Part shown: positions 46,194-57,019 of the stretch, in pieces
Layout of the letters: each line of letters begins with the position of its first letter
Position numbering within the stretch: the stretch's first letter is position 1
DNA from: Boesenbergia rotunda
Taxonomy: Eukaryota > Streptophyta > Magnoliopsida > Zingiberales > Zingiberaceae
Direction of reading: 5' to 3'
Length of the DNA stretch: 64,000 nt
NCBI GenBank assembly: GCA_024364735.1
Contig: JAGFNQ010005241.1
Span: forward strand, 125,978 to 189,977
Made by a program: the position numbers and the translations under genes
The notes under the pieces: generated by a model
What the model saw: only the letters and a program-made list of their open reading frames with translations
Database searches by the model: none
What the model was told of the DNA's origin: nothing

Positions 46194-48197
46194 ATGAGTG
46201 AATCCAATCGGGTGACCGTTACTCTTTCACAGGAAGACTTGGATATGCTAATAGAAGCTAGAGCCAGGAAATTGGCGGAGGCACAACAAGCGGCTGGTCG
46301 ACCTGCTCAGCCGAGCCCGGCCCAGCAGACTGCTCGGGTGGGCATCGAAGGAGGGGTTCGGCAAGAGGAAAGTCCTCACTTCCACCGGGCGCTATTTGGC
46401 CCGGCTGAGGGAGCAGGACAATCGGATCCCTATGAAGCTACATCTAGCCATACCAGGGCTAGCAAAGGGAAGGCTCCCCTGGCGCCATCCCCGACTGAGC
46501 GCACAGGGTGCCCCTTCTCCAGCCAAGTCTTGAATGAGCCACTGCCCAAGCACTTTAGACCCCCGTCCGTTGCTGAATACGGAGGAGCTACTGATCCTGA
46601 AGAACATCTAAAGAAGTTTGAGAATGCCTCGATGCTACATCGGTACCCAGATGGTATTAGGTGCCGAGCCTTCCTGACTACTTTAGCAGGACCAGCTCAG
46701 CGATGGTTTGACAGGCTCCCGGAATGATCAATAAGAGACTTCACTGATTTCAAGAGACTGTTTCTACAACACTTCGCGAGTAGTAAACGGCATCACAAAA
46801 CTAGTTTAAACTTGTTCACCATGAAGCAGGGCTCTAAGGAGTCCCTAAAAGCCTACATCAGAAGATTTAATCAGGTGACCTTGGACGTACCTACCGCTAC
46901 GTCTGAGGTATTGGTCAGCGCCTTTGCTCAAGGTCTGCAAGAAGGTGAGTTCTTCAAATCCTTGATCCGAAAGCCCTCGAAGGACTTCGAGAGTCTGCTG
47001 GGCAAAGCCAGCAAATACGTGGATGTAGAAGAAGCACAAGCCGCCAGGAGACCGGAGGTCAGACCAGCACCCGAGGTTCCCCAGCATCATCAGAGGAGTG
47101 CGCCTCCCGGAGGACCTCTCAGAAGTCCCAGAGGTACGGGACACCGACAAGGAACCGAAAGGGGAATAGTGCAACAAGTGGCCCAGGGTTGTTTCCCGTC
47201 CAGATGGCAGCCCTACTGCTCTTTTCATAGTAGCCACACCCACGACCTGCAAGACTGCTGGCAGGCCGGCCGAGGTCGAGGCCGGACTGGCCGCGGTAGC
47301 CCGAGAGGGGCTCATCAGGGAGGTGGTCGGGGCCGAGGAAGAGCATCGCCTAACCAACCCGAGCCTCGTGATCGACCAGCCGCCCCTACAGCCAGACGGT
47401 TATTCCCGACTCCGGGCTCGCCCGAGCCGGGGAATGCCAGCGAGGAACAGGCAAATCAGCAAAATTCCGTGCACGGGTCCATCAACGTCATCTCAAGTGG
47501 GCCCACATATGGAGATTCCAATAGAGCTCGGAAGTCGCAAGCCCGACGCCTTGATATTTATCAAGTGGGCTGCAGTTCTGCCCAAGCTCAGGGGCCACAG
47601 ATTAACTTTGGTCCCGCAGACCTACAAGGGATAGAAGTACCGCATGATGATGCCCTGGTCATCACGGCGGTCATAGTCAACTATCAAATCCATCGTACCA
47701 TAGTGGACTCAGGCAGTTCAGTGAATATCTTATATCTAAAGGCATTTGAACAACTGTAGATTGAGATGACTGAGCTGCAGCCCGTGGCCACACCCTTATT
47801 CGGATTCACAGGAAATGAGGTCCAACCGCTGGGGCAGATCAAGCTGGCCATATCACTCGGCGAGGAACCTTTAAGAAGGACAAGGTGGTCTACCTTCCTG
47901 ATAGTAGATGCACCTTCGGCCTATAACGCCATCCTGGGCCGACCGGCCCTAAATGAGTTCCGAGCGGTGATGTCCACTTTCTATCTGAAAGTCAAATTTC
48001 CAATGGGAGATCAGGTCGGTGAAGTCAGGGGAGATCAGAAGGTCGCCCGCCGGTGCTACGTAAATGATGTCCGAGTAGAAGTAAGCAAGGCCTTCCGAGC
48101 TACGCCGGCCAACTGTAACATGGTGCAGACGATGATGCCATCAAGACGAAATCAGAAGAGACACAACAAAGGTTCGGCAAAGAAAGAGAGTACCTAG
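46194..48197 (+). pseudogene. gag-protease ORF with two in-frame nonsense codons
   Basis: It starts at ATG 46194 (MSESNRVTVTLSQEDLDMLI). The retrotransposon gag domain spans HFRPPSVAEYGGATDPEEHL to the segment around 46990 (SYxxR-like KAYIRRFNQ, LVSAFAQGL). A basic RGRGRTGRG-rich region follows without a clear CCHC knuckle. The protease has the active site TIVDSGSSVNILY near 47700 and the C-terminal motif DAPSAYNAILGRPAL near 47920. Two in-frame stops interrupt it: TGA at 46725-46727, where TGG (Trp) is expected, and TAG at 47757-47759, where CAG is likely. Both are single transitions. After 48197 no pol follows. About 667 codons make it a full-length product for a gag-pro element. Confidence 0.88.
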
Positions 48198-48661
48198 AAA
48201 GGAGATTCGCCGGAGACACCATTCGTCGGAATTGAGGAGGTCGGGCGGCGGAGGTCGGACAAGAATTAGCTAAGGAGCAAAGGTCGAGATAAAAAAAGGC
48301 GAAATGAGAGGGCAAGCCTATTTATACCATGGGTGAAACCAGGAGGACCGTCCGATAAAGAAAAAGAAAATGGCGGGGTAGACTCCTCGCCGTCCGATCC
48401 CTGTCATTCCCCAGACCTCGAAGCTTCACTCGCACGACGCCCAGGCTACGCCGGTGACGTTTCGTTGCTCGAGGCATCCAGTCGGGAAACGACACGCGCC
48501 CTCGCATTAATGAGGATTTAATGGAGGATACGACATTAAATGGAAGGATCAACCGTACGAGATGACGCGCGGGAAGACAAAAAAGAGGCAAGCCGACCGA
48601 GCAGGGAGCCTAGTCAGTCGGATTACACTCCTCCTTCGACTAGACTTGAGAGGGAGGCTTG

Positions 48662-49573
48662 TGATCCGGGCGTATGATTTTTAGAAAGATCGAAAGCTCG
48701 GTCGGGTTCGATCGTCGATCCGAACCGGTAGTAAATAGGCCGGGCCAAAGGTCGGTCATCCGAGGTCGGGACCCTCGAGGTCGGTCGTTCGAGGTCGAGA
48801 CCCTTGAGGTCGATCATCCGAGATCGGGACTCTCGAGGTCGGTCGTTCGAGGTCGAGACCCTTGAGGTCGATCATCCGAGATCGGGACTCTCGAGGTCGG
48901 TCGTTCGAGGTCGAGACCCTTGAGGTCGATCATCCGAGATCGGGACCCTCGAGGGTGGTCGTCCGAGGCCAGGATCCTCGAGGTCGGTCGTCCGAGGTCG
49001 AGATCCTCGAGGTCAGTCATCCGAGATCGGGACCCTTGAGATTGGTCGTCCTAAGGCCGGGTACTCAGGACCGTCACCCGAGGTCTGACACTCGGGGTCG
49101 GTCATCCGAGGCCGAGCACTCGGGGTCGGTCATCCGAGATCCGGCCCTCATGAACGTTTTGAAGATGGTCGATCGATCATGAGCTGTCCTTATCAATATT
49201 CAGAAGGCGACCGCCTCCGCGTAATCATTGCCTGGCATGGCCGCCTAAAGTTAATGGGGAACGGAAAAGATAACTCCGACATGGTATCAGGCGGCTGTGA
49301 CAGTTTCACAATATTAATGTGGCTGTCGCTATCGTAATCTGTCGATTGATCTTCTCTTAATGAGACGTGACAGCTCACACGTGGGAAGACCCTTTCTTCC
49401 TCCTATATAAACCACATTTGAACTTCAGAGAAGGGCTCGCTGTCATTTTGCAACCACTCCACCATATTGAGAGATTTGTTTCGGTCCGACCTCCCAAGCT
49501 ATAGCAGACTGGGTCGGCTTGGTTAGACCGAGTCATCCAAGGGAAAATCGATCTTCGCTTGTCGACAGGATCA
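48662..49573 (+). repeat. 3' LTR of the gag-pro gypsy element
   Basis: It starts TGATCCGGGCG after a purine-rich GAGAGGGAGG tract and ends CGACAGGATCA. It keeps the canonical ends that the 5' LTR has lost. TATA box CTATATAAACC near 49403-49413; the repeat array is at about 48760-49050. Confidence 0.92.
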
Positions 49574-49578
49574 ATATA

Positions 49579-50019
49579 TACAGATACTCCTCATGGCAAG
49601 GAAAATTCTCAGATGATTGAGCACCACTCTTTCTTCACTAGTCCAGGCTGCGTTTTGCAAAAATGGATGGTCAGGACAAAAGAAACAAGGAGTCCTGCAA
49701 GATATATACTGCTTTTGTAATACCGATACCCAGTCCAATGTCGGCTGATCCTTAGAAAAGGTTAGGATTCATCCGATTCTTGGTTCTAAGCTTGCATTGG
49801 TTGAAGCATCTTTCTCCTGTTGCAAATTCAGCAGATTGTGGCTCTTAAATTCATCTCGAGGAATTAATCAGAAACTTTGCGTTGATATATACAAACTCGA
49901 GAGTGTATATATTTTTGTCTCTTATTAATTGCTGTAATATGGCAACTTCAATTGCCAAGTTAATAGTACATGCACATTGCTGACTGTAAAACGCAGTACT
50001 CGATACGAGTTCATTGCAG
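49579..50019. other. 3' flank of the CEP gene
   Basis: No coding sequence or repeat was recognised; it would hold the 3' UTR and terminator of the minus-strand CEP gene. Confidence 0.5.
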
Positions 50020-50334
50020 TTAAGCTTTGGAGTCCATTCCTCTGCTGAAGCTGAAGGGTTTGTGTCCTACTCCTGGGCTGTGGCCGGGCATCGAAGGTCG
50101 CACATCTTCTGCAGTGACCATGAGCTCTCTGCCGTTCGAGATCGCTGTCCGTGTTGTCTCTGCGATCTCGATCTCTTTGCGGCATTGCTTGCATTTTTTG
50201 GGCTCGCGCTTCCTTGCCACCGAATGCCTGGCCTCGCACAAGAAGAATGATGCGCTTGCAAAGATCAGAGCAATGACAAGAAGGGCAGCGCCCGTTGCTC
50301 CTCGTTTCATTCTTGCGATTGCAGGGGGCTTCAC
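50020..50334 (-). CDS. CEP: C-terminally encoded peptide (CEP) hormone precursor
   Basis: This is a small intronless gene of 104 codons. The N-terminus has a short basic segment (KPPAIARMKRG) and then a hydrophobic signal peptide (ATGAALLVIALIFASASFFL) with likely cleavage near CEA. A variable, basic propeptide follows. Near the C-terminus lies DVRPSMPGHSPGVGH, which matches the CEP domain (consensus D-F-R-P-T-x-P-G-x-S-P-G-x-G-H) with its conserved prolines, the SPGVGH end and a single copy of the peptide. Twelve residues follow it. CEPs are processed, proline-hydroxylated and secreted, and are perceived by leucine-rich receptor kinases in nitrogen-demand and root-growth signalling. The Met at residue 9 is an alternative start. 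The gene lies 370 bp downstream of the carboxylesterase stop on the same strand. Confidence 0.87.
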   Translation of the reverse strand: MKPPAIARMKRGATGAALLVIALIFASASFFLCEARHSVARKREPKKCKQCRKEIEIAETTRTAISNGRELMVTAEDVRPSMPGHSPGVGHKPFSFSRGMDSKA

Positions 50335-50389
50335 AAATGTGGGTGCTTTGAGGGAGGTCGATCGGATCCTACATCTCTTCCGCTCAAAG

Positions 50390-50404
50390 GCAATTTATAA
50401 TGAT
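50390..50404 (-). promoter_or_regulatory. TATA box of the CEP gene
   Basis: The minus strand reads CATTATAAATTGCC about 60 bp upstream of the start codon. It is the best core-promoter match in the 370-bp interval before the next gene. Confidence 0.5.
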
Positions 50405-50702
50405 GAAAAGTGTTCCAAAATTTTATAATGGATGAATTTGATGATTAATCTTAAAACGCTGAACTGATGAAATACCAAATGATCACTCTAAATGAAATAC
50501 CAAATGACAACTAAAAAATAGCAAATACGCTATTACTGATCCGTATTCCATGTAAATTCCAGAATAAAATGAAAACGCAGGTTTCCTTCCTTACAAACGA
50601 AGGGAAAATTTTAAGTTAAAAGAGGGAAAATAATTCCACGGGAAGGGGCAGCAAATAGCAAGCGACTCCCTGCCTCTTACTTAATTAAAGATTGATTAAG
50701 AA

Positions 50703-51635
50703 TCATTGGGTAAGGAAAGCGACCAAGCGAGCCATCTCCGCCGACGCCTTTTCGCAATTAGGGTTGCTGAGGAAGTATACGTGCTCCTCCCCTTCCGTCT
50801 CCACCAGCTCCGCCTCCCCCTCCCACCCACTCGCCCTCAGCCTCTCGTAGTACGCTTTCCCCCGATCCCTGAACCAATCCTTCTCCGTCACGCTCACCAG
50901 CACCCGCCGGCACGGAAGCGCCCGCAGCGCCGCCTCGTCACGGAACGGATCCACCCGCGGATCCTCGATCCCGGAGCTCCACCCGCACACGAACCCCCAC
51001 GTCGTTTCCAGCCACTCCCGGAAGGCCGGATCCGTCGGCTCCGAGCCAACCGCCTCTTTGCCCCAGAAGTAGGTGTGGATCAGCGCCAGCCCCGCGATCT
51101 TGATCTCCACCGGATCCGCCCGCGTCCGCACCAGAATGTTGTGCGCGATGTTTGCCCCCGCGCTGTCGCCGGCCAGGAACACCCGATCGAAGTCACCGCG
51201 CTCCGCCAGCCAAGGCCCTCCGCCGCCGCCAGAGGCCACCCACCTGAGGGCGGCGAAGGCGTCGTCGTAGGCGGCGGGGAGGGGATCCTCCGGCGCGCGC
51301 CGGTACTCCACGGAGACGGCGACGACGTCGGCCCTGGCCACGACGTTGTTGAGGAACGTGTGGTAGGTCGGGGAGAAGGCGGACTCGGCGACGAAGGCGC
51401 CGCCGTGGAGGTAGAACAGGATGGGACGCCGAGTGGAGGCGGACGGGCAGCAGACATAGAGGCGGGCTGAGAGACCTGTCCGAGGGTCGATGACAACGTC
51501 CTTGGAGGCGACCCCGGTGGCGGGGTCGACGCCGGCGGGGACGTAATCGGTGCCGATGAGGCGGTGGACGCGGCCGCTCTTGTAGAGGCGCAGGAAGGGC
51601 GGGAAGTCGAAGACGATCTCGGAATCGGGATCCAT
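50703..51635 (-). CDS. class-I plant carboxylesterase (CXE, GID1-like alpha/beta hydrolase)
   Basis: This intronless gene of 310 codons has the normal length for plant CXEs. It is very GC-rich, as is typical of many monocot genes. The oxyanion-hole motif LHGGAFV is near residue 77, the nucleophile elbow AGDSAGANIAHN near residue 160, the acid residue lies in the segment VTEKDWFRDRG (an Asp before or within it) and the catalytic His in EGEEHVYFL near residue 285. The enzyme hydrolyses ester bonds of small metabolites; relatives include 2-hydroxyisoflavanone dehydratase and tuliposide-converting enzymes, so the substrate cannot be named. The serine is kept, unlike GID1 receptors, where the His is lost. 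I chose MDPDSEIVFDF at 51635: the frame continues upstream to 51872, but that part is AT-rich, lysine-rich and unlike the family. Confidence 0.9.
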   Translation of the reverse strand: MDPDSEIVFDFPPFLRLYKSGRVHRLIGTDYVPAGVDPATGVASKDVVIDPRTGLSARLYVCCPSASTRRPILFYLHGGAFVAESAFSPTYHTFLNNVVARADVVAVSVEYRRAPEDPLPAAYDDAFAALRWVASGGGGGPWLAERGDFDRVFLAGDSAGANIAHNILVRTRADPVEIKIAGLALIHTYFWGKEAVGSEPTDPAFREWLETTWGFVCGWSSGIEDPRVDPFRDEAALRALPCRRVLVSVTEKDWFRDRGKAYYERLRASGWEGEAELVETEGEEHVYFLSNPNCEKASAEMARLVAFLTQ

Positions 51636-51692
51636 GGCGGTGTGGCCTTCACGAGATGATGAGGAAGAGAGTTTGGTCGATGATTGAGTTGT

Positions 51693-51717
51693 TGTTTGAC
51701 CACTTTTTAACTTATAC
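51693..51717 (-). promoter_or_regulatory. TATA-like element and W-box near the carboxylesterase start
   Basis: The minus strand reads CTGTATAAGTTA (about 51708-51719), 77 bp before the ATG. A W-box core, TTGACC on the plus strand, lies at about 51696-51701. W-boxes bind WRKY factors, and many CXE genes respond to stress; here this is only suggestive. Confidence 0.4.
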
Positions 51718-51839
51718 AGACACAGTAGCGTAGTAGTGAACACTGTAGAAAGCCAAATTCGTGTTGCTCCCAATAAATTTTTTTTTTTAACAATTTTTTT
51801 AACAATTTTTTTCACACCATATTTAAAAACTGTTAAATA

Positions 51840-52175
51840 AGGAATTAGTCGGAATTGAATTCCAATTCTCATGTTTAGAATTAATTATAAAAAATAGAAT
51901 TGAATTGAATTTAATTGTTATATTTTTACGATTTTATCCTGCGAGGATGGAGCCGGAGCAACTTTAATTTATTTTGTGAAGGGACGATTTGGTAATTTAA
52001 TTTGTTTAAGTGAATTCCTTTCACAAATCACATGTGTTTAGGTGTGATTTATTTTAAGGGGTTTGGAATTCAATTCCTTAGCAATTCCTTCCTGAAAATT
52101 GTTACCAAACAATGGAATTGAATTCTAATTCCCAAAGGAATTCTAATTTCTTCCTTTCCAAATAGGATGAACAAA
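51840..52175. repeat. GGAATTGAATTCC-rich inverted repeat (MITE-like)
   Basis: Copies of GAATTGAATTCCAATTC and GGAATTGAATTCTAATTC lie at both ends in opposite sense, with CACATGTGTTTAGGTGTGA in the middle. Borders and target duplication were not resolved. It lies in the far upstream region of the carboxylesterase. Confidence 0.45.
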
Positions 52176-52261
52176 GATATCGAACGACAAAAAGTATTGA
52201 TAATTAAGATCGTGAGTATTTTGTTACATTTAATAATGAATATTTAAACGAATTCAAAAAC

Positions 52262-52900
52262 TTAAAGAATTAGATGCTCCATCATCCTGACTATAAGAGC
52301 GGCAGGAGCACTTCGGATCTCCTGCCCCAAAAAATCCGGTCCTGTCTGTCCCGCTCTCTTGACGATGATCGACGAGTTGTCCGATCGGACACTAACGATG
52401 AATTTTGATCGTCGTATCGAATCAAATGATATCCTAGAAGAACGGTGAACCAGTCGGAATCGTTGCAATTGTAATTTCGTCAGATTCGACGATGAATCCG
52501 ACGAGATCGCAATTGCGACGATCCCGACGGATTCATCATATCCTCAAGGCATAGTTTTGTTCAGGGAAACGTCCGGAGGCCGCTGATGATGTCCGATCGA
52601 CGATCGAACGACTTGGCGATCGTCGTCGAAAAACAGGACAAACGGGATAGGAGTTTTTTTGGACAGAAAATCTGTCCTCCGCCGATAGACGGTGGTGGTG
52701 GGGAGGAGGGTGCGACAGAAAATGGGGATGGTTGGCGTGTGGGACCAGCAATATGGACACAAGATCGAAGAGGCTTGAAATTGAGGAAAGAGAGCGGTAG
52801 GTACGAGATAGAGATATTGCGCGATTTTAGTATCTTTCCTCAGTATTCAGTCTCGTAAAGTTGTGGATGCTCTGTAAGAGTTTCCTCGCATTCACGTAAA
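52262..52900. repeat. foldback element, possibly MULE-derived
   Basis: The left arm (about 52310-52395: CCCCAAAAAATCCGGTCCTG, TCTGTCCCGCTC, GATGATCGACGAGTTG, TCCGATCGGAC) pairs imperfectly with the right arm (about 52585-52690, inverted: TCCAAAAAAACTCCTATCCC, CGACGATCGCCAAGTCG, CGATCGGAC). No TSD was found. Short frames on both strands here are by-products of the palindrome. Confidence 0.45.
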
Positions 52901-53229
52901 AAAGTTAAAAATTTTACGTATCACTTAATTATATAAAAAAATCCATCAACAACTACTTTCTTTCTAATTCTTTATAATAAAATAATTAAATATATTATAA
53001 TTAATAAATTATTTTTTCACTAATTAACAGATTCAGATATACTCAGTCAAGTCAACAAAATATTTGAGATAAAAAATATGTTGTCTTAGAATCTCCTTAA
53101 AATAACATTTTTAATATTTTTATTTAAAAATTAAAAAACTATATTTTAATATATAAATACGTAAAAAAATGGTTCTGTAAACATGGAGTTGTTCCTCGTG
53201 TCAATCAAAGGAGCTTCCTATTATTATAT

Positions 53230-54005
53230 TCGGTAATTTTAGATGGCTAAAATTTAACCGACTAGAATTATTTTTTATAAATAAAAAATATTAATTTTAT
53301 ATAAAAATCAATAAGAAAAAAATATAATTTAATGTCAAAATAAAAATGAAAGACTATAGGATTTAAATACCTTTAATGGTCTTAAAAATTATAAAAAAAA
53401 TCATAAAATAATACTAAATGGCTAGAATCTGGCCAGCTAGAATTTTTTAAATTGTTTTTTAATTTTAAAATATTATTAAAAATATTTAAATTCAATTATA
53501 TCCTTTTCTATTTATTTTCCTATTAAATTCTATTTTTTCCTATTTATTTCATATTAAATTCTATTTTTTCCTATTTATTTTCATATTAAATTAATTTTTT
53601 AACTTATAAAAATCTATTATGATTTTTTATAATATGTAAGATCATTAAAGGTATTTAAACCCAATTATATTCTTTTATTTTCATTTTCACATTTAATTAT
53701 ATTTTTTCTTATTAATTTTCATATAAAATTAATATTTTTTTATTTATAAAAATTCATTCTAGTTGGTTAGATTCTAGCCATCTAGAATTACAGAAATCAT
53801 AATAGATTTTTATAAGTTAAAAAATTAATTTAATATGAAAATAAATAGGAAAGGATAGAATTTAATATGAAATAAATAGGAAAAGATATAATTTTATATA
53901 AAATAAATAGGAAAGGATATAATTGGATTTAAACATTTTTAATAATAATTTAAAAATTAAAATAAATAATTTTTTTTAATTAACTAGATTTTAACCATTT
54001 AACAT
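53230..54005. repeat. two interleaved inverted repeats (order A, B, A-inverted, B-inverted)
   Basis: A (about 53235-53410) pairs with 53610-53795. B (about 53416-53632) pairs with 53785-54000. Shared landmarks for A are AAATACCTTTAATGGTCTT and its inverse near 53641; for B, TTTTTAACTTATAAAAATC and its inverse near 53800. Arm ends of both pairs resemble each other (GATGGCTAAAATTTAACC, ATGGCTAGAATCTGGCC), so A and B are related MITE arms. No coding content. Confidence 0.7.
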
Positions 54006-54269
54006 TGCCCATTATATTATAGCTCCCTCCTATTATATTATAGGAGGGAGCTCTCTCAACTTGACCACGTCAAGATAATTTATCCAAGGGATAATTTTGA
54101 CTAATAATTTGTCCAATAGATTATTATAGGAGGGTGCTCCAAATTGTATGTCCTTATAGTGGTATGCTTTCCTTTTGACTAATAAATTTGAATATGTTTA
54201 TCATAATTTCCAACAGTTAATTTTTATGGGAAAATTATCCTAAAATTCTTGCATACAAATTCAACTTTC
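54006..54269. other. spacer with a CTCCCTCCTATTATATTATAGGAGGGAG palindrome
   Basis: A short perfect hairpin (GCTCCCTCC/GGAGGGAGC) lies at about 54022-54052 at the edge of the interleaved repeats. Nothing else was recognised. Confidence 0.5.
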
Positions 54270-55100
54270 TCCTCAGTCCCTGTGTCAAAAAACATTTGTT
54301 TCTACTCCCTACATGAAATATTTCATGCGTTTCCACTACAAATTTATAGAATTATCTCTTAATTTTTTTAAGTATAAAAGTCTGAAATCAAGTATAATTC
54401 TTTCTAAATTCAGTATGATTTAACTAAAATTTAGTATATTTTATATTAAATTGAGTATGACTTAATCAATTCATTCTAAGCTAATTAATTGGTATGAACT
54501 CCTAATCAATTAGTCCGGTGGAAAAAAAATTGTGCTCAATTTGATAGAACATACACTAAATTCTAATTAAAATATACTGAATTTAAGAAGAATTATATTT
54601 ATTTTTGGACTTTTTATATGTATAAAAAGTGTGGTACTTAATTTGATAAAAAATATACTAGATTTTAATTATATGATACTGAATTTAGGAAAACTATACC
54701 TCATTTTAGACTTTTTGTACCTAAAAATAATAAGGGCAATTAGGTATGAACTCCTAATCAATTGGTCCGATGAAAAAAGAATTGTGCTCAATTTGATAGA
54801 ACATATACTAAATTTTAATTGAAATATACTGAATTTAGGAAGAATTATATTTTTTTCCTGGAATTTTTATACATATAAAAAAAACGTGATACAATTTGAT
54901 AAAAAATATAATAGATTTTAATTATATGATACTGAATTTAGAAGGAATTATACCTCATTTTAAATTTTTTGTACCTAAAAATAATAAGGGTAATTAGGTA
55001 AAGTAATATTTATTAGGGAGCTGAAGCAAATTAAACTTTGCATGTAGGAAGTGGAAATGAACTTTTTTTTACATAAGGATTGAGGATAAAATTTAAGATT
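54270..55100. mobile_element. foldback element containing a 253-bp direct repeat
   Basis: The ends are inverted and imperfect: CCTCAGTCCCTGTGTCAAAA...CTACTCCCTACATG on the left and, inverted, CCTCAATCCTTATGTAAAAA...CCACTTCCTACATG on the right. Inside, a unit starting GAACTCCTAATCAATT recurs at 54494 and 54747. Its ATACTGAATTTAGGA and CTCAATTTGATAGAACATA segments are also present inverted near 54400-54465. No transposase and no clear TSD. Confidence 0.55.
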
Positions 55101-57003
55101 CAATTGGAAATTTAAATACAATTTACATTACTATGAAATCAGTTAGATTTCCAATAGTTATACACTATGAATAATCAACCCTCGTGCACAGTGAGCAGTA
55201 GCTTTCTTCTATTTTTAACGGAGGTGGAATATGATGCGCACCGCCAGCTTTTTTTTTTTTTTTTTTTTAATAATTCAGATGTTTGAACCTTCAGCTCAAT
55301 TAATCTCGACTGTAGATGATTTTCCGGTTGATTTCATTAGATAAATTCGGATTAAGCAAAACCAAATCCACATCTAAAATTAACTTCTTAAATTAAAAAA
55401 AACCTATGTTAAAAAAATAATATAATAGAAAAAATTAATTTTTTATGAAAATAATAATTGAGGATATTTTATTTATTTATTTATTTAACTTCCATAAACG
55501 AACTGTAAAAATATTATTGTCTAATTTAATGCACAAAATAGGGTACTGCCTCTTTGTTTATTTAACTAATACTTGGGCCACTGAAAAACTAGTGGTTTGT
55601 GAGGTATATACGTACATCGAAAATAAACTATCCATGAATCTAATTATCATCATATATAAGACTATAGATAAAAATCCGAAAACAAAATGATCTAATCTAA
55701 ATTTATCATATTAGCTATCGTATCGCTTACTTATCATCGAAATTCTTACAAGCACAGTGAAAGTTTTCTAAGGGAGGAAGAAACTCAAACCCTCTTGATT
55801 CAAAAATATACCTTAATTGGTAAGCTTCTCACTTTATATATCTTGGAGCCCCATCTTGGTAAAGATCATCCATCATTAATAGTATGTTAATGTTAATGAA
55901 TAGGATTATTGAATATACACATTTAATTCACGTCCATTTAATTCAAACCCCTTTTATATGCAATCAAGTATTAAACTGCATAATTAAGATTTTATTTTTT
56001 AATGGGAATTATATGTTGTGTGTTAATTAAGTATAACCCCATCGTATAAAGATAAAACTCACCTATATAATCTTAATTGGATCGAATCCATCCATATAGA
56101 CTTAATCCTACAATGCCAATCCAACGTCAATATTCCAAGAACCTAGACCACTTATGATAGCGCCAATAAGTATGCATCAAATTTAGGAAATCAATTATTA
56201 AATTTTTCATTAATTTTTATTATAATTTCTAACACGTCAAGTCAATATCATACCATAAATATAAAAATCTATTATTCTTTCCATAAATAAAAAAATCTCT
56301 ATACAACATTTTTAACCCTACATTATAAATCATATATTTAATATTTTAATTAATTATGATCTTTAATTTTATTTATTTATAATTTATAAATAATAATTAT
56401 ATTAATAATTTTTATTTGATATTTAATTAATAATTAAATTTATAATTTATATTTATATTTAATTAATATTTGAATTTTAATTTAATTTTAATGATTTATA
56501 TATTTTTTTAACTTATCAATTATATTTATTTTCAAAAGAAAAAAATACAATTTTAATTATTATGGACATTTTATGAAATAAAATATTATAATTAAATACT
56601 TCATAAAATAATTTATTTTTTAATTATTTTGAAAAAAAAAATCAAACATACAATATTATTTTGATTTTTCAAATCTACTCTTAAATTAAAAATCTCAAAT
56701 CTCACGTTCACTATCATCAAACTTTTCTATTAAGATTTTTTAATTTAAGAAATCTTTAACAAATTTTACATTGAATTAAAAACCACACGATCCACAGCTG
56801 CTCTTCCCACAATCAGATGCAAACAGATCTCGCGCACGAACCAAATGGCGATTCGGGATGAATACACATCCCAATCACGAAGTACCAGAACAGAACCCTT
56901 CACGAGTTTGCAGGCAACGGTTGCAAGAATCCCTTCACTTTAGACCTGTGTGTCGCTGACTAGCTACTTTTGCGATGGTGGCCGGACGTCCTCTCATAAC
57001 CGC
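55101..57003. other. AT-rich intergenic sequence
   Basis: It includes a poly-T tract (about 55249-55268) and very AT-rich DNA at 56200-56760. No gene was found. The GC-richer piece at 56780-57003 received the SINE insertion and was not identified. Confidence 0.6.
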
Positions 57004-57019
57004 ATGAGGACGACGGAGC

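Larger units (their letters stand above)
45252..49573 (+). mobile_element. non-autonomous Ty3/gypsy element with gag and protease only
   Basis: The 898-bp and 912-bp LTRs (45252-46149 and 48662-49573) are nearly identical. The flanks carry ATATA on both sides (45247-45251 and 49574-49578), consistent with a 5-bp TSD although the target is an AT repeat. A primer site TGGCGCCGTCTGTGGGA follows the 5' LTR. The 2.5-kb interior encodes gag and an aspartic protease and then stops; reverse transcriptase, RNase H and integrase are absent. It must have moved with enzymes from a related full-length gypsy (Tat-like) element. Confidence 0.92.

Noticed and set aside
50706..51470. Long plus-strand open frame of 254 codons opposite the carboxylesterase
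   Set aside because: It is the antisense of a very GC-rich gene whose codon bias removes stops. Its protein is Arg/Pro/His-rich without any family feature, while the minus strand shows a full catalytic set.
52536..52858. Short Cys/His-poor frames on both strands at 52.5-52.9 kb
   Set aside because: They are produced by an imperfect palindrome in a repeat; there is no consistent coding signal.
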